Origin: CAZUCE01 sp964619265
Lineage (GTDB): Bacteria > Planctomycetota > UBA1135 > GCA-002686595
DNA: 50,371 bases
Direction of reading: 5' to 3'
NCBI GenBank assembly: GCA_964619265.1
Contig: CAZUCE010000030.1
Location: 1 to 50,371 of the forward strand
Shown piece after piece: positions 40,628-49,307 of this stretch (positions within the stretch are counted from its first letter, which is position 1; each line of letters opens with the position of its first letter). The notes under the pieces were generated by a model that worked only from the letters and a program-made list of their open reading frames with translations, did no database searches and was not told the origin of the DNA. The position numbers were made by a program, and so were the translations under genes.

Positions 40628-42318
40628 GAGATTTCGTTCGCCGCCGCGAGCAAGGCTAGCTCGGCCAATCGTTCGGGAACCGGCTTGGCCGCGGCGGTCA
40701 GCCATTCGATGCCCTGCTCTTCGCTCAGATAGAAATCCGAACGGACGCCCATGAAGTCGTTGAAGCGAATCGAATAGTGCAGCTCTCCGGCCCGAGCGGC
40801 CTGCGCCGCCAGCTGGGCGTCGAGTTCACGCAGACGCGGACGGAACGCAGCCCATTCCTCCGCGTCCATCGCCTCGACCTGCGCCACAAGCGGCCGATAG
40901 CGTTCGGCCGCCGGAGCCTCCCCGTGCCGATCCAGCGCCGCGTTCACATACCAGGGCATCGCTGCGGCCAGCTTGTCGATCGCAAGGTTCTGCTGCTCGC
41001 CGAAATCGAGGCAGCTCGAGCTGGTGAAATCGGTCAAGGTCGCCGCTCGCTCTGGGTCCAAGTACCCGCCGCGCAGGGAGAGCGCGTGGCTCTCGGTGCC
41101 GGGGAACGGGAAGAACAGGGAAGTGCGGAAGCGACCGATGCGACTCTTGGCGAGCAGATCCACGGTCTGCTCGCGCTCTTGCGGCGTTTCGCCAGGCAAG
41201 CCCACCATGACGAACCCGCTGGTGTGCAATCCGAAACGCTCCGCCGAACGAACCGTCTCGAGGATGTCCGCGTCGGACATGTTCCGCTTCAAAACCTCCT
41301 TGCGAACCCGCACCGAGCCCGACTCGATGCCGAGCTTCAGGATCCGGCAGCCGGCCCGCGCCAGCGCCTCGGCGACGCGCTCGTCGAGCTGTTTCACGTG
41401 GCTGTTGACGACAAAAGGTAGCCCGATGCCACTGTGTTCATAGGCCTCGCAGACCGCCAACGCGTGCTCCACGTTTTGGGTGAACAAGTCGTCGTCGAAA
41501 ATGAACGTACCGACGTCCGGATAGGCCTTGACCACCTGGCGCAGTTCGTCGATGAACAGCTCCGGCGGCCGGAAGCGAAAGAAGTTGAGCTTGGGGACCG
41601 GGCGCTTGAGATCGGCCCGGTACCGATCGATCAGCTTGTGGTTCAGGCAGTAGGTGCAACGGTAAGGACAGCCGCGGCTCGACAGAACCCCAAACCAGCC
41701 GTGCTTGGCCGCGGTGATTCGGGCCGTATCAAACAGAGCGTAGTCCGGAACCGGAAGGCTCTCGAGATCGGGGAACTCACCAACTGGGTTCTCGGTGATC
41801 GAGTCCGCGAAGGCCGCGCCTGTGTCCGTGATCGCCGGGCGCTGCCCGCCGCGCCAGGTCACAAAGTTGGAGAGATCCTCCAGCGACTCGCCCGCTTCGA
41901 GCCGTCGCACCAGTTCGAGCAGCGCGTTCTCGCACTCCCCCACTCCGACCAAGTCCCAAACCCCGTCGCCCATCACCTCGCGGGGCACCATCGTCGGATG
42001 AATGCCGCCGACCACGAGGGCCGGCAGTTCGCGGCCCTCTTCAGCGGCGCGAGCCCGAAGGAAGCGCGCCAGCTCGAGGGCCGCGGGGTACTGCTGGGTC
42101 AGGCAAGAGAATCCCACCAGGCCCGGCTCCTCGCGCACGATCCGCTGGTAGACCTCTTCATCGGTCGGCACCGGCGGCAGATTCTCGTTCAAATTGCACA
42201 GGCTCGTCTCATGCCCTGCCTCGCGCAAAACCGCGGAGAGCGACGCGAGCCCGTGGTTGAACCCCATCTGCGTATAGAGGTTCGGATAGACAAAAAGCAC
42301 CCGCACGGGTCGCACCAT
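40624..42318 (-). CDS. B12-binding radical SAM protein
   Basis: A 564-residue enzyme. Residues 1-140 form a cobalamin-binding-like Rossmann domain (VRVLFVYPNLYTQMG, LVGFSCLTQQYPAALELARF, LVVGGIHPTMVPREV); the D-x-H-x-x-G cobalamin motif is not obvious. The radical SAM core follows with the cluster motif C-x3-C-x2-C at Cys217, Cys221, Cys224 (SSRGCPYRCTYC), then LKLGIESGSVRVR and GFVMVGLPGETPQE. The C-terminal 130 residues are helical and specific to a subfamily. Chemistry could be methylation or rearrangement of a sugar or lipid; the operon with a sugar kinase and nucleotidyltransferase favours an envelope glycan precursor. The ATG at 42318 starts exactly at the domain. Confidence 0.88.
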   Translation of the reverse strand: MVRPVRVLFVYPNLYTQMGFNHGLASLSAVLREAGHETSLCNLNENLPPVPTDEEVYQRIVREEPGLVGFSCLTQQYPAALELARFLRARAAEEGRELPALVVGGIHPTMVPREVMGDGVWDLVGVGECENALLELVRRLEAGESLEDLSNFVTWRGGQRPAITDTGAAFADSITENPVGEFPDLESLPVPDYALFDTARITAAKHGWFGVLSSRGCPYRCTYCLNHKLIDRYRADLKRPVPKLNFFRFRPPELFIDELRQVVKAYPDVGTFIFDDDLFTQNVEHALAVCEAYEHSGIGLPFVVNSHVKQLDERVAEALARAGCRILKLGIESGSVRVRKEVLKRNMSDADILETVRSAERFGLHTSGFVMVGLPGETPQEREQTVDLLAKSRIGRFRTSLFFPFPGTESHALSLRGGYLDPERAATLTDFTSSSCLDFGEQQNLAIDKLAAAMPWYVNAALDRHGEAPAAERYRPLVAQVEAMDAEEWAAFRPRLRELDAQLAAQAARAGELHYSIRFNDFMGVRSDFYLSEEQGIEWLTAAAKPVPERLAELALLAAANEIS

Positions 42319-42539
42319 AACCAACCGACAGGCCGGCCCGATAGCGCTAGGACGTAGCAGATTCGCCCCACGTGGCTGAATCGGGGGCCCGCGAGGATCG
42401 CGAGTTCCAGAGGCCCGGATCCGAAGCCGCGAAATTCGAACGGTTCGGGGACACCGCGGACAAGTTTGCCGCCGGGACCCGGTCGGCTGGCTCCCCACCC
42501 GCGAGTTCGCCCGCCAGAAGGGAGGCTGGGCCCACAGCC

Positions 42540-42564
42540 CCCTCCATCCACGGACCCTGGAGGG
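42540..42564 (-). terminator. Possible terminator hairpin after hldE
   Basis: CCCTCCA and TGGAGGG pair (7 bp) around an 11-base loop, 11 bp beyond the hldE stop. No clear T run on the transcript side. It would separate the LPS operon from the radical SAM operon; the 256-bp gap (42319-42574) holds no gene. Confidence 0.3.
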
Positions 42565-42574
42565 CGGGCGGGCC

Positions 42575-44059
42575 CTACTCCCGGCCCGAGCGCCCCAGGA
42601 TGGCCGTCGTCGAGCGCCCCTCGAGCATGGGAGCGAGGTGCACCTCGCCTCCGTTGGCCTCCACGTGTTCGCGACCGACCACGCCCTTCTCGGCCCAATC
42701 TTCACCCTTCACCAGCACGTCCGGCGTGATGAGCTCGATCAACTCGAGCGGTGTGTCGGCTCCGAAGGCGATCACGCCGTCGACCATTTCGAGGGCCTCA
42801 AGGACCGCCATGCGATCGCCCACCGGATTCACCGGACGGCTCGGCCCCTTGAGCCGCCGAACCGAGTCGTCGTCGTTGATCCCGATGATCAAGCGGTCGC
42901 CTTTGGAACGCGCGAAGCGCAGATACTGAACGTGCCCCGCATGGAGCACATCAAAGCACCCGTTGGTGAAAGCCACCCGCTCTCCGCGCTTGCGCCACGC
43001 GGCCACCCGAGCACCCAGCGTTTCGGCGTTCAGCAGCTTGCCGTCCTCGGGCGCAAGAGCGCCAAGCGCGCTGCGCAGCTCTGGGCGCGTCACCGAAGCT
43101 GCGCCGCGCCGCGCAACAACCAAACCGGCGGCGTGGTTCGCGAGCGAAACGCTGTCCGCCAGACTGCAGCCGGCGCTAAGCCCAAGTCCAAGCAAAGAAA
43201 TCACCGTGTCGCCGGCTCCGGTGACGTCGAACACCGCGCGCGCCATCGTGGGAACGCGCGCCGCATGGCCAGCTGAATCCGAGAAGTAGATGCCATCGGC
43301 GCCCAGGGTGATGATCGAACACTCAAGGTCCGCAATGGCCTTCAGACGTTCCGCCGCGGCCGGTACCGAATCGAGCGTGGTGATCCGCTCCCCCAGCGCT
43401 TCCTCGGCCTCTTTGCGGTTCGGCGTCAGGAGGGTCGCACCACGGTATCGAGCGAAATCCGAACCCTTTGGGTCGACCAGGACAGGTTTCAAACGCGCAC
43501 GCGCCCCGTCGATCGCGGCCCGCAACACCCGGTCGGTCAGAACCCCCTTGCCGTAGTCGGACAGAATCACGCCGTCGACCGCATCGAGTCGTGAATCCAA
43601 GACCTCCAATAGGCGATCCTCCAATTCGGATGGGATTGAGCTGGATTCCTCCCAGTCGATGCGAATCATCTGCTGAACGCCCGAGATCATCCGAGTCTTG
43701 ACCGTGGTCGGCCGATCGGCGTCACGAATCAAACCGGTCACATCGCAACCGTGAGCTTCGAGCAATTCGGCGAGCTGGCGGCCGTGCGCGTCGTCACCGA
43801 CAACGCCGAGACACTCGACCTCAGCTTCGAGCGAACGCAGGTTGGCCGCAACGTTCCCGGCTCCTCCGAGCCGCTCTTCGCGCCGGTCCGCGGCCAGCAC
43901 CGGAATCGGTGCCTCGGGTGAAATCCGGCGAACGGAACCGCTGACGTAGCGATCGAGAATCAAGTCCCCGACGATCAAGATTCGCGGCTGCCCGATCGAA
44001 GCGAGCGCGGCGCGGGCATCCTGCGTGGGCGGGAGGTCGGAGTCAGCGGAGACGCTCAT
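42575..44059 (-). CDS. hldE: Bifunctional heptose 7-phosphate kinase / heptose 1-phosphate adenylyltransferase
   Basis: A 494-residue fusion that phosphorylates D-glycero-beta-D-manno-heptose 7-phosphate and later activates heptose 1-phosphate with ATP. The PfkB kinase half (about 1-330) has LIVGDLILDRYVSGSVRRIS, GGAGNVAANLRSL, LSDYGKGVL, LTPNRKEAEEA and FDVTGAGDTVIS. The nucleotidyltransferase half (about 350-494) has VAFTNGCFDVLHAGHVQYL, INDDDSVRRLKGPSRPV and DVLVKGEDW. The length fits the classical HldE. It is the last gene of a four-gene operon; its ATG overlaps the lpxL stop (ATGA). The product feeds the heptosyltransferases at 32715-34866. Confidence 0.95.
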   Translation of the reverse strand: MSVSADSDLPPTQDARAALASIGQPRILIVGDLILDRYVSGSVRRISPEAPIPVLAADRREERLGGAGNVAANLRSLEAEVECLGVVGDDAHGRQLAELLEAHGCDVTGLIRDADRPTTVKTRMISGVQQMIRIDWEESSSIPSELEDRLLEVLDSRLDAVDGVILSDYGKGVLTDRVLRAAIDGARARLKPVLVDPKGSDFARYRGATLLTPNRKEAEEALGERITTLDSVPAAAERLKAIADLECSIITLGADGIYFSDSAGHAARVPTMARAVFDVTGAGDTVISLLGLGLSAGCSLADSVSLANHAAGLVVARRGAASVTRPELRSALGALAPEDGKLLNAETLGARVAAWRKRGERVAFTNGCFDVLHAGHVQYLRFARSKGDRLIIGINDDDSVRRLKGPSRPVNPVGDRMAVLEALEMVDGVIAFGADTPLELIELITPDVLVKGEDWAEKGVVGREHVEANGGEVHLAPMLEGRSTTAILGRSGRE

Positions 44060-45219
44060 GCCGGGGGAAATTCGCGGTTCGGAACAGGGTCGGGGGCAGG
44101 ATCTGAAGGGAGGCTCTGCTCAGCCCCAGCCGCCTGGGGCGGCGGCACCGGAGTCAGCTCGTCGAGCGGAGTGTCCTTGTAACGATCGTGCAGCCAGAAG
44201 TACTGCTCTGGCCGCTGCTCGATCATACGCTCGAAACTGGCGTTGAGCCGGGCGGCGATGCCCTCGGGCGAGAGCCCGGCGATCTCTTCAGGCTCGATCA
44301 CCTCGGGAATACACAACTTGAAGTGTTGGGGCCGCTTGAGATCGCGATAGCAGGCCATCATCAACAGGGGAGCTTTCATTCGGCGCATCAACACCCCAGC
44401 CGATCGGTCGCAGCGCGCCGGGCGGTCGAAGAAGGGCGCGTAGACCGGACGCGAATTGGCGCGCTGGTCGAGCAACATTCCAAGGCCCGCGCCATGGGCG
44501 ATGACCTTCGGTGCCGCCCCCATCGCCCCACGGCGCGGGAGGATGCGGATTCCGCGCTTTTCCCGAGCGGCAAACATGGCTTCGGAAAGGTAGCGGTTCT
44601 TGACCGGCTTCGCGACGGCGTACAGCGGCGAGAGCCCCATGCGAGCCAGGAACAGGCTCGAGACTTCCCAACTGCCCACGTGTGGTGAAACCGGTACTGC
44701 GCCCACGCCCGAGCGCAAGATCTCCTGGGCACGGGGGCACAGGTCGACCTCCACAAAATCGAAGGTCCGTTCGATCGGAACGCGCTGCAAGAACCGTTCG
44801 GTGTCGGAAGCGACGCGAAAGAAGTGACGGAACGCCTCGAGCAGTCGAACCTCGCGCTGATCCTCTGTGAGCCCGGTCGCGGACAGCCGCCCCGGTTTGT
44901 CTGGCGTGCCGAACGCTTGGGTCAAAAAGCGCCTGCCCGCATCCGCGTGGCGACGGTCGAAACGCCGCGCGAGACGTGCCAGTCCCTCGATCAGACCTTC
45001 GTACAGGCCGTTTGGCAATCGGATGACGACCGCGAAGAAGGCCCGTAGCGAGAGCGACTCAAGCCGCGCCCCCCATCCGGTTCGCTCACCAAACTGAAAC
45101 TCAAGTTCCACCGGCCACTCGGCCGGTGGCCCGACCGGCGGAAGTTGCCAGCGCCCGTCGACGATGAGCGGTCCGGGAAAGTCCGCGTAGCGCGGGCTAG
45201 GTTGTGCTGATTCAGCCAT
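44056..45219 (-). CDS. lpxL: Lipid A late acyltransferase (LpxL/HtrB family)
   Basis: A 387-residue acyltransferase that adds a secondary acyl chain to lipid A from acyl-ACP. The catalytic H-x4-E motif is seen as SPHVGSWEVSS (His180, Glu185), with VPIERTFDF before it and AGLGMLLDQRANSRPVYAPF after it; PEQYFWLHDRYKD is the family's late W-x-x-x-R-x-K/R block. A Pro-rich tail of 40 residues is unusual. The usual N-terminal membrane helix is weak (SLRAFFAVVIRLP). ATG 45219 overlaps the lpxK stop by 8 bp; ATG 45231 is also possible. Its end overlaps hldE. Confidence 0.87.
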   Translation of the reverse strand: MAESAQPSPRYADFPGPLIVDGRWQLPPVGPPAEWPVELEFQFGERTGWGARLESLSLRAFFAVVIRLPNGLYEGLIEGLARLARRFDRRHADAGRRFLTQAFGTPDKPGRLSATGLTEDQREVRLLEAFRHFFRVASDTERFLQRVPIERTFDFVEVDLCPRAQEILRSGVGAVPVSPHVGSWEVSSLFLARMGLSPLYAVAKPVKNRYLSEAMFAAREKRGIRILPRRGAMGAAPKVIAHGAGLGMLLDQRANSRPVYAPFFDRPARCDRSAGVLMRRMKAPLLMMACYRDLKRPQHFKLCIPEVIEPEEIAGLSPEGIAARLNASFERMIEQRPEQYFWLHDRYKDTPLDELTPVPPPQAAGAEQSLPSDPAPDPVPNREFPPA

Positions 45220-46327
45220 GGAGTCCTTCATGCAGGCTCTGCCGCAGGCGCCGGGCTCGCCCGGGAGGCAGGCTCTCAAGCAAAGCTTCGAGAACCGGAC
45301 CTCCCGAGGAGATCTCGAGTTCAACTTCGAAGATCAGGGCCGCGGGCAGAAGAGTGCCCAGTTTGACGGCGTCCTTGGCTGTCGTCACCACCGGAACTCC
45401 GTTCGCGCCCAGTCCACGGACATCTTCGCCCTGGAAGACGTAGTGATCGGGATATCGCCGGTGCTCACGAATCCGGGCCCCGGTGGACTCCACGCTGGCC
45501 TCGAAGGCCGCGGGGTGGCCGATTGCGCTGATCAGGTCGACCTCCCGCCCCTTGAGTTCACCGAGGTCGTGCCGTTCGCCGCCTCCGTCCCGCAGGGCCG
45601 CCGGCCGATGCCGACACTCGATCCGCGGGATCTGAGGAAACAGCTCTTGGAGCTCCGCGCGCAGCTCCTCGAGCGCCCGCGGCTCCGCTTGGTCGATTCG
45701 GGTGAGCACGATGGCCCCCGCCCGAGAAAGGGCGGCCGGCGCCTCGCGCAGCAGCCCGCGCGGCAAGGCTGCGCGCACCGCCCGGCCTGTGGCCGGATCC
45801 GCGGGCAGGCCGAACGGGCGAGTGGCATCCAGCAGCACCAGGTCCAGGTCGCGCGCCAGCCGGCGATGCTGGAATCCGTCGTCGAGGACGACCACGTCAA
45901 CTCCGCGCTCGGCCAGAGCGCGCGCCCCCCGAAGCCGATTGGCGTCCTGCAGACATTCCGCGAACGGGACCGCCTCGGCATACAGCCGCGCCTCATCACC
46001 CGCGCGCCCCGCCAGAGCAGCGCCCGCTTGATCTGCTTCCAACTTCTCCGAGCGATAGCCCCGGGACAGGATGCCAACACGCTGGCCGCGCCGCTCGAAC
46101 CAGTGCGCCAGATAGCACACCAAGGGCGTCTTGCCGGTTCCCCCGGTGGTCAGATTGCCCACACAGACAATCGGCACGTCGACGCGCCGGGCCGGCAACA
46201 CCCCGCGGTCGTAGAGCGCGCCTCGCGCCCGGGCGAGGGCTCCAAACAGGGCAGCCGGAACTCGGAGAAGCTCGATGACTCCGCCCCGGCGAGCCAATTT
46301 GTCTTCGAGTCTCTCGGGAATCGTCAT
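45212..46327 (-). CDS. lpxK: Tetraacyldisaccharide 4'-kinase
   Basis: A 371-residue inner-membrane-associated kinase that phosphorylates the 4' position of the lipid A disaccharide. The LpxK P-loop VCVGNLTTGGTGKTP (residues 54-68) and the following GILSRGYRS are diagnostic; VVVLDDGFQHRRLARDLDLVLLD carries the second conserved motif, and ISAIGHPAAFEASV the late one. The N-terminal helix (LLRVPAALFGALARARGALYD) is the usual membrane-touching part. The start overlaps the stop of the sulfatase-like gene (ATGA). Good evidence that the cell makes lipid A. Confidence 0.95.
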   Translation of the reverse strand: MTIPERLEDKLARRGGVIELLRVPAALFGALARARGALYDRGVLPARRVDVPIVCVGNLTTGGTGKTPLVCYLAHWFERRGQRVGILSRGYRSEKLEADQAGAALAGRAGDEARLYAEAVPFAECLQDANRLRGARALAERGVDVVVLDDGFQHRRLARDLDLVLLDATRPFGLPADPATGRAVRAALPRGLLREAPAALSRAGAIVLTRIDQAEPRALEELRAELQELFPQIPRIECRHRPAALRDGGGERHDLGELKGREVDLISAIGHPAAFEASVESTGARIREHRRYPDHYVFQGEDVRGLGANGVPVVTTAKDAVKLGTLLPAALIFEVELEISSGGPVLEALLESLPPGRARRLRQSLHEGLHG

Positions 46328-47796
46328 GGCTGCTCGGGCTCCAACCGTTCGGCTCCTCGGGCCTCGCCCAACGGCTCAGCCAGCAGGCCCCGCAGGCGCT
46401 CGAGGTCCGCGAATTCAAGCGGGAGCCGCTCGCCCACAAACTCCTGCTTCTCGCCTGATTCCATACGGGTCAGCTCCCCGCGCACAAGGGCCTCGCCCTC
46501 TGGGGTCGTCGCGAGGTGGTCGACGACCCATTTCAAGTCGCGCTCACGGTCGAACACCCCAAACTGCAGCGCCCGCTTCGAAGAGAATTCTTCGCCCTCG
46601 CGGATCGGAATGAAGTCCGTGTGCAAGTAAAGAAACCTGCGCGAGGGCTGTTCGCCCGCTTGCCAGGTCGGCAACAGACTGCGGCTGGTTGGAGCCGAGT
46701 ACTCCGGCAACACGATGCCCGCCGCATCGAGCACGGTCGCAAACAGATCCACCTGACTAACGGCCTCTGGCACGCGGCGTGGGGCGAGGCCCCACGAGGC
46801 AGGCGGCTTGACCACCAAGGGAACGCGCACCAGCGTCTCGGATAGATCGACGGTGTGCCCGATCCAGTTGTTTTCTCCAATCAGCTCACCGTGATCGGAA
46901 GTCACGATCACCAGCGCTTCGTCCCAGCGGCCGCGGGCCTCGAGCCCTTCGCGCAGGCGAGCGATCGCCTCATCGACCAGCGCGACCTCGCTTTGATAGC
47001 AACCCCGCAAAAAGTCGAAGTCCGCCTGATTCAGGAGACCTTCGCGCAAACCGGTGCGCAGGGCGGCGAGTTCCTCCTCGCCGTTCAGGGAACCCGTGTA
47101 GCTCTCGCCCGAACGCGAACCGTAGCCCGGGCCAAATCCAAGCCCCGGATGCTGTTCGTAGTGATAATGCGGCTCGAACAAAAGTCCCCACAAAAACAAA
47201 TCACCGCCCGGCTCCCCGGCTTGGCCGGATTCAGCGAGCAGATCGTCGCCTTGGGCCAGCAAGCGTTCGACGGCGAGCTTTCCGTAGGCGCCGAGATGCC
47301 CTTTCGCGAGCCCGTCATCGAATCTCTCGAATCCCCGATCGAAGCCGTAGCTAGCCCGCGCAATGAAATTGGTTGTCACCCCCGCCGTTCGCCAGCCGGA
47401 TTCCCGCAGGACCTCCGGAAGGAGTAGCAAGCTCTCGTCCAGCGGCTCGAGCAGGCGCGACTGCCCGTGGTCAAACGGCCAGGTCCCACTGAGCTGGGTG
47501 ACAAGGCTCGGGATCGTCCAGGGCGCCGCCGAATAGGCTCGGTCGAAAACCAGCCCCTCGCCCGCAAGGCGATCGATATGCGGGGAAGCTGGAATGCCGG
47601 CTTCACCCAATTCTTCAAAGCCGTAGGTCCCGAGCGCATCGGCGCGCAGCGTGTCGACCACAATCCATGCGACCGTCTTGAGCTCGGCCGAGTCCGCAGG
47701 GCCACAGCCCAAGATCGAGCCCAAGACAGATGCCGCAACGCCGAGCCTCGCCAATCGGCCCAGGGAGCGAAGAACTTCTGGCCCAAGCAAAAACAT
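46324..47796 (-). CDS. Sulfatase-like lipoprotein, Thr at the nucleophile position
   Basis: A 490-residue lipoprotein (ATG 47796; signal MFLLGPEVLRSLGRL... with lipobox ILGC, Cys31). Alkaline-phosphatase-superfamily blocks: AWIVVDTLRADALGTYG (Asp48), SAAPWTIPSLVTQLSG (Thr94 where sulfatases have Cys or Ser), HYHYEQHPG and VTSDHGELIGEN. As in the protein at 2940-4454 there is no C/S-x-P-x-R motif. As first gene of the lpxK-lpxL-hldE operon it may act on a lipid A or LPS headgroup, for example by moving or removing a phosphate-containing substituent. This role is inferred from position; its chemistry is open. The longer open frame upstream lacks similarity. Confidence 0.85.
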   Translation of the reverse strand: MFLLGPEVLRSLGRLARLGVAASVLGSILGCGPADSAELKTVAWIVVDTLRADALGTYGFEELGEAGIPASPHIDRLAGEGLVFDRAYSAAPWTIPSLVTQLSGTWPFDHGQSRLLEPLDESLLLLPEVLRESGWRTAGVTTNFIARASYGFDRGFERFDDGLAKGHLGAYGKLAVERLLAQGDDLLAESGQAGEPGGDLFLWGLLFEPHYHYEQHPGLGFGPGYGSRSGESYTGSLNGEEELAALRTGLREGLLNQADFDFLRGCYQSEVALVDEAIARLREGLEARGRWDEALVIVTSDHGELIGENNWIGHTVDLSETLVRVPLVVKPPASWGLAPRRVPEAVSQVDLFATVLDAAGIVLPEYSAPTSRSLLPTWQAGEQPSRRFLYLHTDFIPIREGEEFSSKRALQFGVFDRERDLKWVVDHLATTPEGEALVRGELTRMESGEKQEFVGERLPLEFADLERLRGLLAEPLGEARGAERLEPEQP

Positions 47797-48008
47797 CGGG
47801 TGCACCGATCGCTCTTCGCCAGATCCCGACTTGAACAAATTGTCGGTCAGGACCGGCTGTGCGACCGGGCTACGCGCTCGCCAAGGCGCACCCGCGACTC
47901 GCAACTTGCAGGTCTCGGGGAGATGCAACGCAGTCCGGGGTGGCATTCCAACGTGCAGCCGGCGGCTGGCCAACTTGCACCCAGCGGCTGGGCCTTGGCC
48001 ACTGGCGG

Positions 48009-48224
48009 CTAGATGAGCGGGCGCTCTTCTTCAGGGATCAGCTCGATCAGTCCGCGCTCCATCTCCAAGAACGCAACCTTGATCGGGTTGCGCTCACGGG
48101 TCTCGATGAGCGGGGCGGCGCCACGAATCAGCTCGCGGACGCGCTTTTGAAGCAGGGCGGTCTTGTGGAACGACCCCGAGACGGACTTTTGCAGGCGCTG
48201 GGGAAGGGTCGATTCGGTGGACAT
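48009..48224 (-). CDS. rpoZ: RNA polymerase omega-like subunit
   Basis: A 71-residue protein. FHKTALLQKRVRELIRGAAP followed by NPIKVAFLEMERGLIEL matches the two conserved helices of omega (Rpb6-like): K-R-x-R-E-L-x-R-G-A and the A-x-x-E-x-x-x-G-x-I end. Omega helps assemble RNA polymerase and binds ppGpp in some bacteria. ATG 48224 is chosen; the open frame above it runs through GC-rich tandem repeats. It is slightly shorter than typical. It stands upstream of the sulfatase gene on the same strand, 212 bp away. Confidence 0.7.
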   Translation of the reverse strand: MSTESTLPQRLQKSVSGSFHKTALLQKRVRELIRGAAPLIETRERNPIKVAFLEMERGLIELIPEEERPLI

Positions 48225-48296
48225 GGGTTCCGCTGGGCGGAAGGGGGCGCTGGGGTCTTCGCGGAAGAGCTTGGGCTCCGCAGACTTGATCTTTGG

Positions 48297-48375
48297 AGCT
48301 GCGCGGGAAGTTTGCGGCTGCGCTGGGAAACTCGAAGCTTCGCGGGGAAACTCAAAGCCTCGCGGGGGAAGTCCT
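48297..48375. repeat. Degenerate 20-bp tandem repeat upstream of rpoZ
   Basis: Four units of the type GCTGCGCGGGAAGTTTGCG begin near 48298, 48317, 48337 and 48357 (variants GCTGCGCTGGGAAACTCG, GCTTCGCGGGGAAACTC, GCCTCGCGGGGGAAGTC). They cover about 75-150 bp upstream of the rpoZ start and could be a binding array. The rest of 48225-48516 has no gene. Confidence 0.55.
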
Positions 48376-48516
48376 GGCTTCACCCCGGGGTCCCTGGAGG
48401 GTTGGGAGCACCCGGGCGCAAACACCGATCGTACCCCCTCGGGTGCTGGACTCAAAGCCCCGGCGAGCCTCGGCCCGCCCCCGGCGATCCAAAGGCCGGC
48501 TTTTAGCCGGGCGGCC

Positions 48517-49251
48517 TCACCTGGGGCCGAGGGAGCCGAGCAGTCCCTCGAATTCGCTCCAGGCCCGCAGCGCCCCCTCCACAGGAACGCCCTCCGGCCG
48601 GCTCGTCCCGCTCCCGGCGAAATGCACGAAGGGCAACTTGGCCGCCTGGGCCGCGCGAGCGTCCCCGTGCGTGTCTCCCACCATGAGCCCGGATTGGGCT
48701 CCGAACAGGTCCATCAACTGCACCAGCATGTCCGACTTGTCCCTCACGCGAGGGGAGTCCAGGCAGCGGCCGGCTTCGATGAAGCGCCCCAGGCCGAGCC
48801 CCCCCTCGGCCGGCTCACCGAGCGTCAGGTCCAAGTAGCTCTGCCCCGCGTTCGTGGCGACACCGAGGCGCAGCCCCTTTGCATGCAAGCGTTTGAGCAT
48901 GGAAAGAGCCCCGGGCATCACCCCCACGCCACGCACGACGGCGGTCGAGCCGAGCTCAGCCTCCAGCTCGCGCGAAAAAGCGAGATGTTGCTCAGCGGAG
49001 AGCTCAGGGAACAGCTCGCGGCCGAGTTGGATCGCGGGTACGCCAAGGCGTTGCCGCAGCTCGGAGGGATTTGGGTCGACCGCTCGCACGCTGTGCGTCC
49101 GGGCGAATCGGCTGGCTACTTCTCGCGCCACGCCCACCCAGACCGCTCCGCTGCCCACCAAGGTGCCGTCCAAATCGAACAGCACCGCGTCCGGAACGAA
49201 GCTCTCCTGCGGTCCAGGCTCGGCAGCTTCCGGTGGATCGGTGGACGTCAC
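48517..49251 (-). CDS. HAD-superfamily phosphatase (phosphoglycolate phosphatase-like)
   Basis: A 244-residue HAD hydrolase. Motif I VLFDLDGTLVGSG (Asp26 nucleophile, Asp28 acid/base), an alpha-helical cap of the C1 type (about 35-105), motif II LGVATNAGQSY, a Lys in RDKSDML for motif III and motif IV LMVGDTHGDARAAQAA. This is the pattern of phosphoglycolate phosphatase and pyrophosphatase PpaX relatives; the substrate cannot be fixed. It stands 57 bp after the start side of the next gene and may be co-transcribed with it. Confidence 0.87.
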   Translation of the reverse strand: MTSTDPPEAAEPGPQESFVPDAVLFDLDGTLVGSGAVWVGVAREVASRFARTHSVRAVDPNPSELRQRLGVPAIQLGRELFPELSAEQHLAFSRELEAELGSTAVVRGVGVMPGALSMLKRLHAKGLRLGVATNAGQSYLDLTLGEPAEGGLGLGRFIEAGRCLDSPRVRDKSDMLVQLMDLFGAQSGLMVGDTHGDARAAQAAKLPFVHFAGSGTSRPEGVPVEGALRAWSEFEGLLGSLGPR

Positions 49252-49307
49252 GGGCGAGGCGCAGAACAGGGGGCCAGTATCGCGAGGAACGGCGCCCCGG
49301 CGACAGG

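Noticed and set aside
39560..40732. Rightward open frame of 390 codons opposite the RfaE1-like kinase
   Set aside because: Shadow of a PfkB gene with intact GAGD motif.
45218..46630. Rightward open frame of 470 codons opposite lpxK
   Set aside because: lpxK has a diagnostic P-loop on the other strand; this frame is its shadow.
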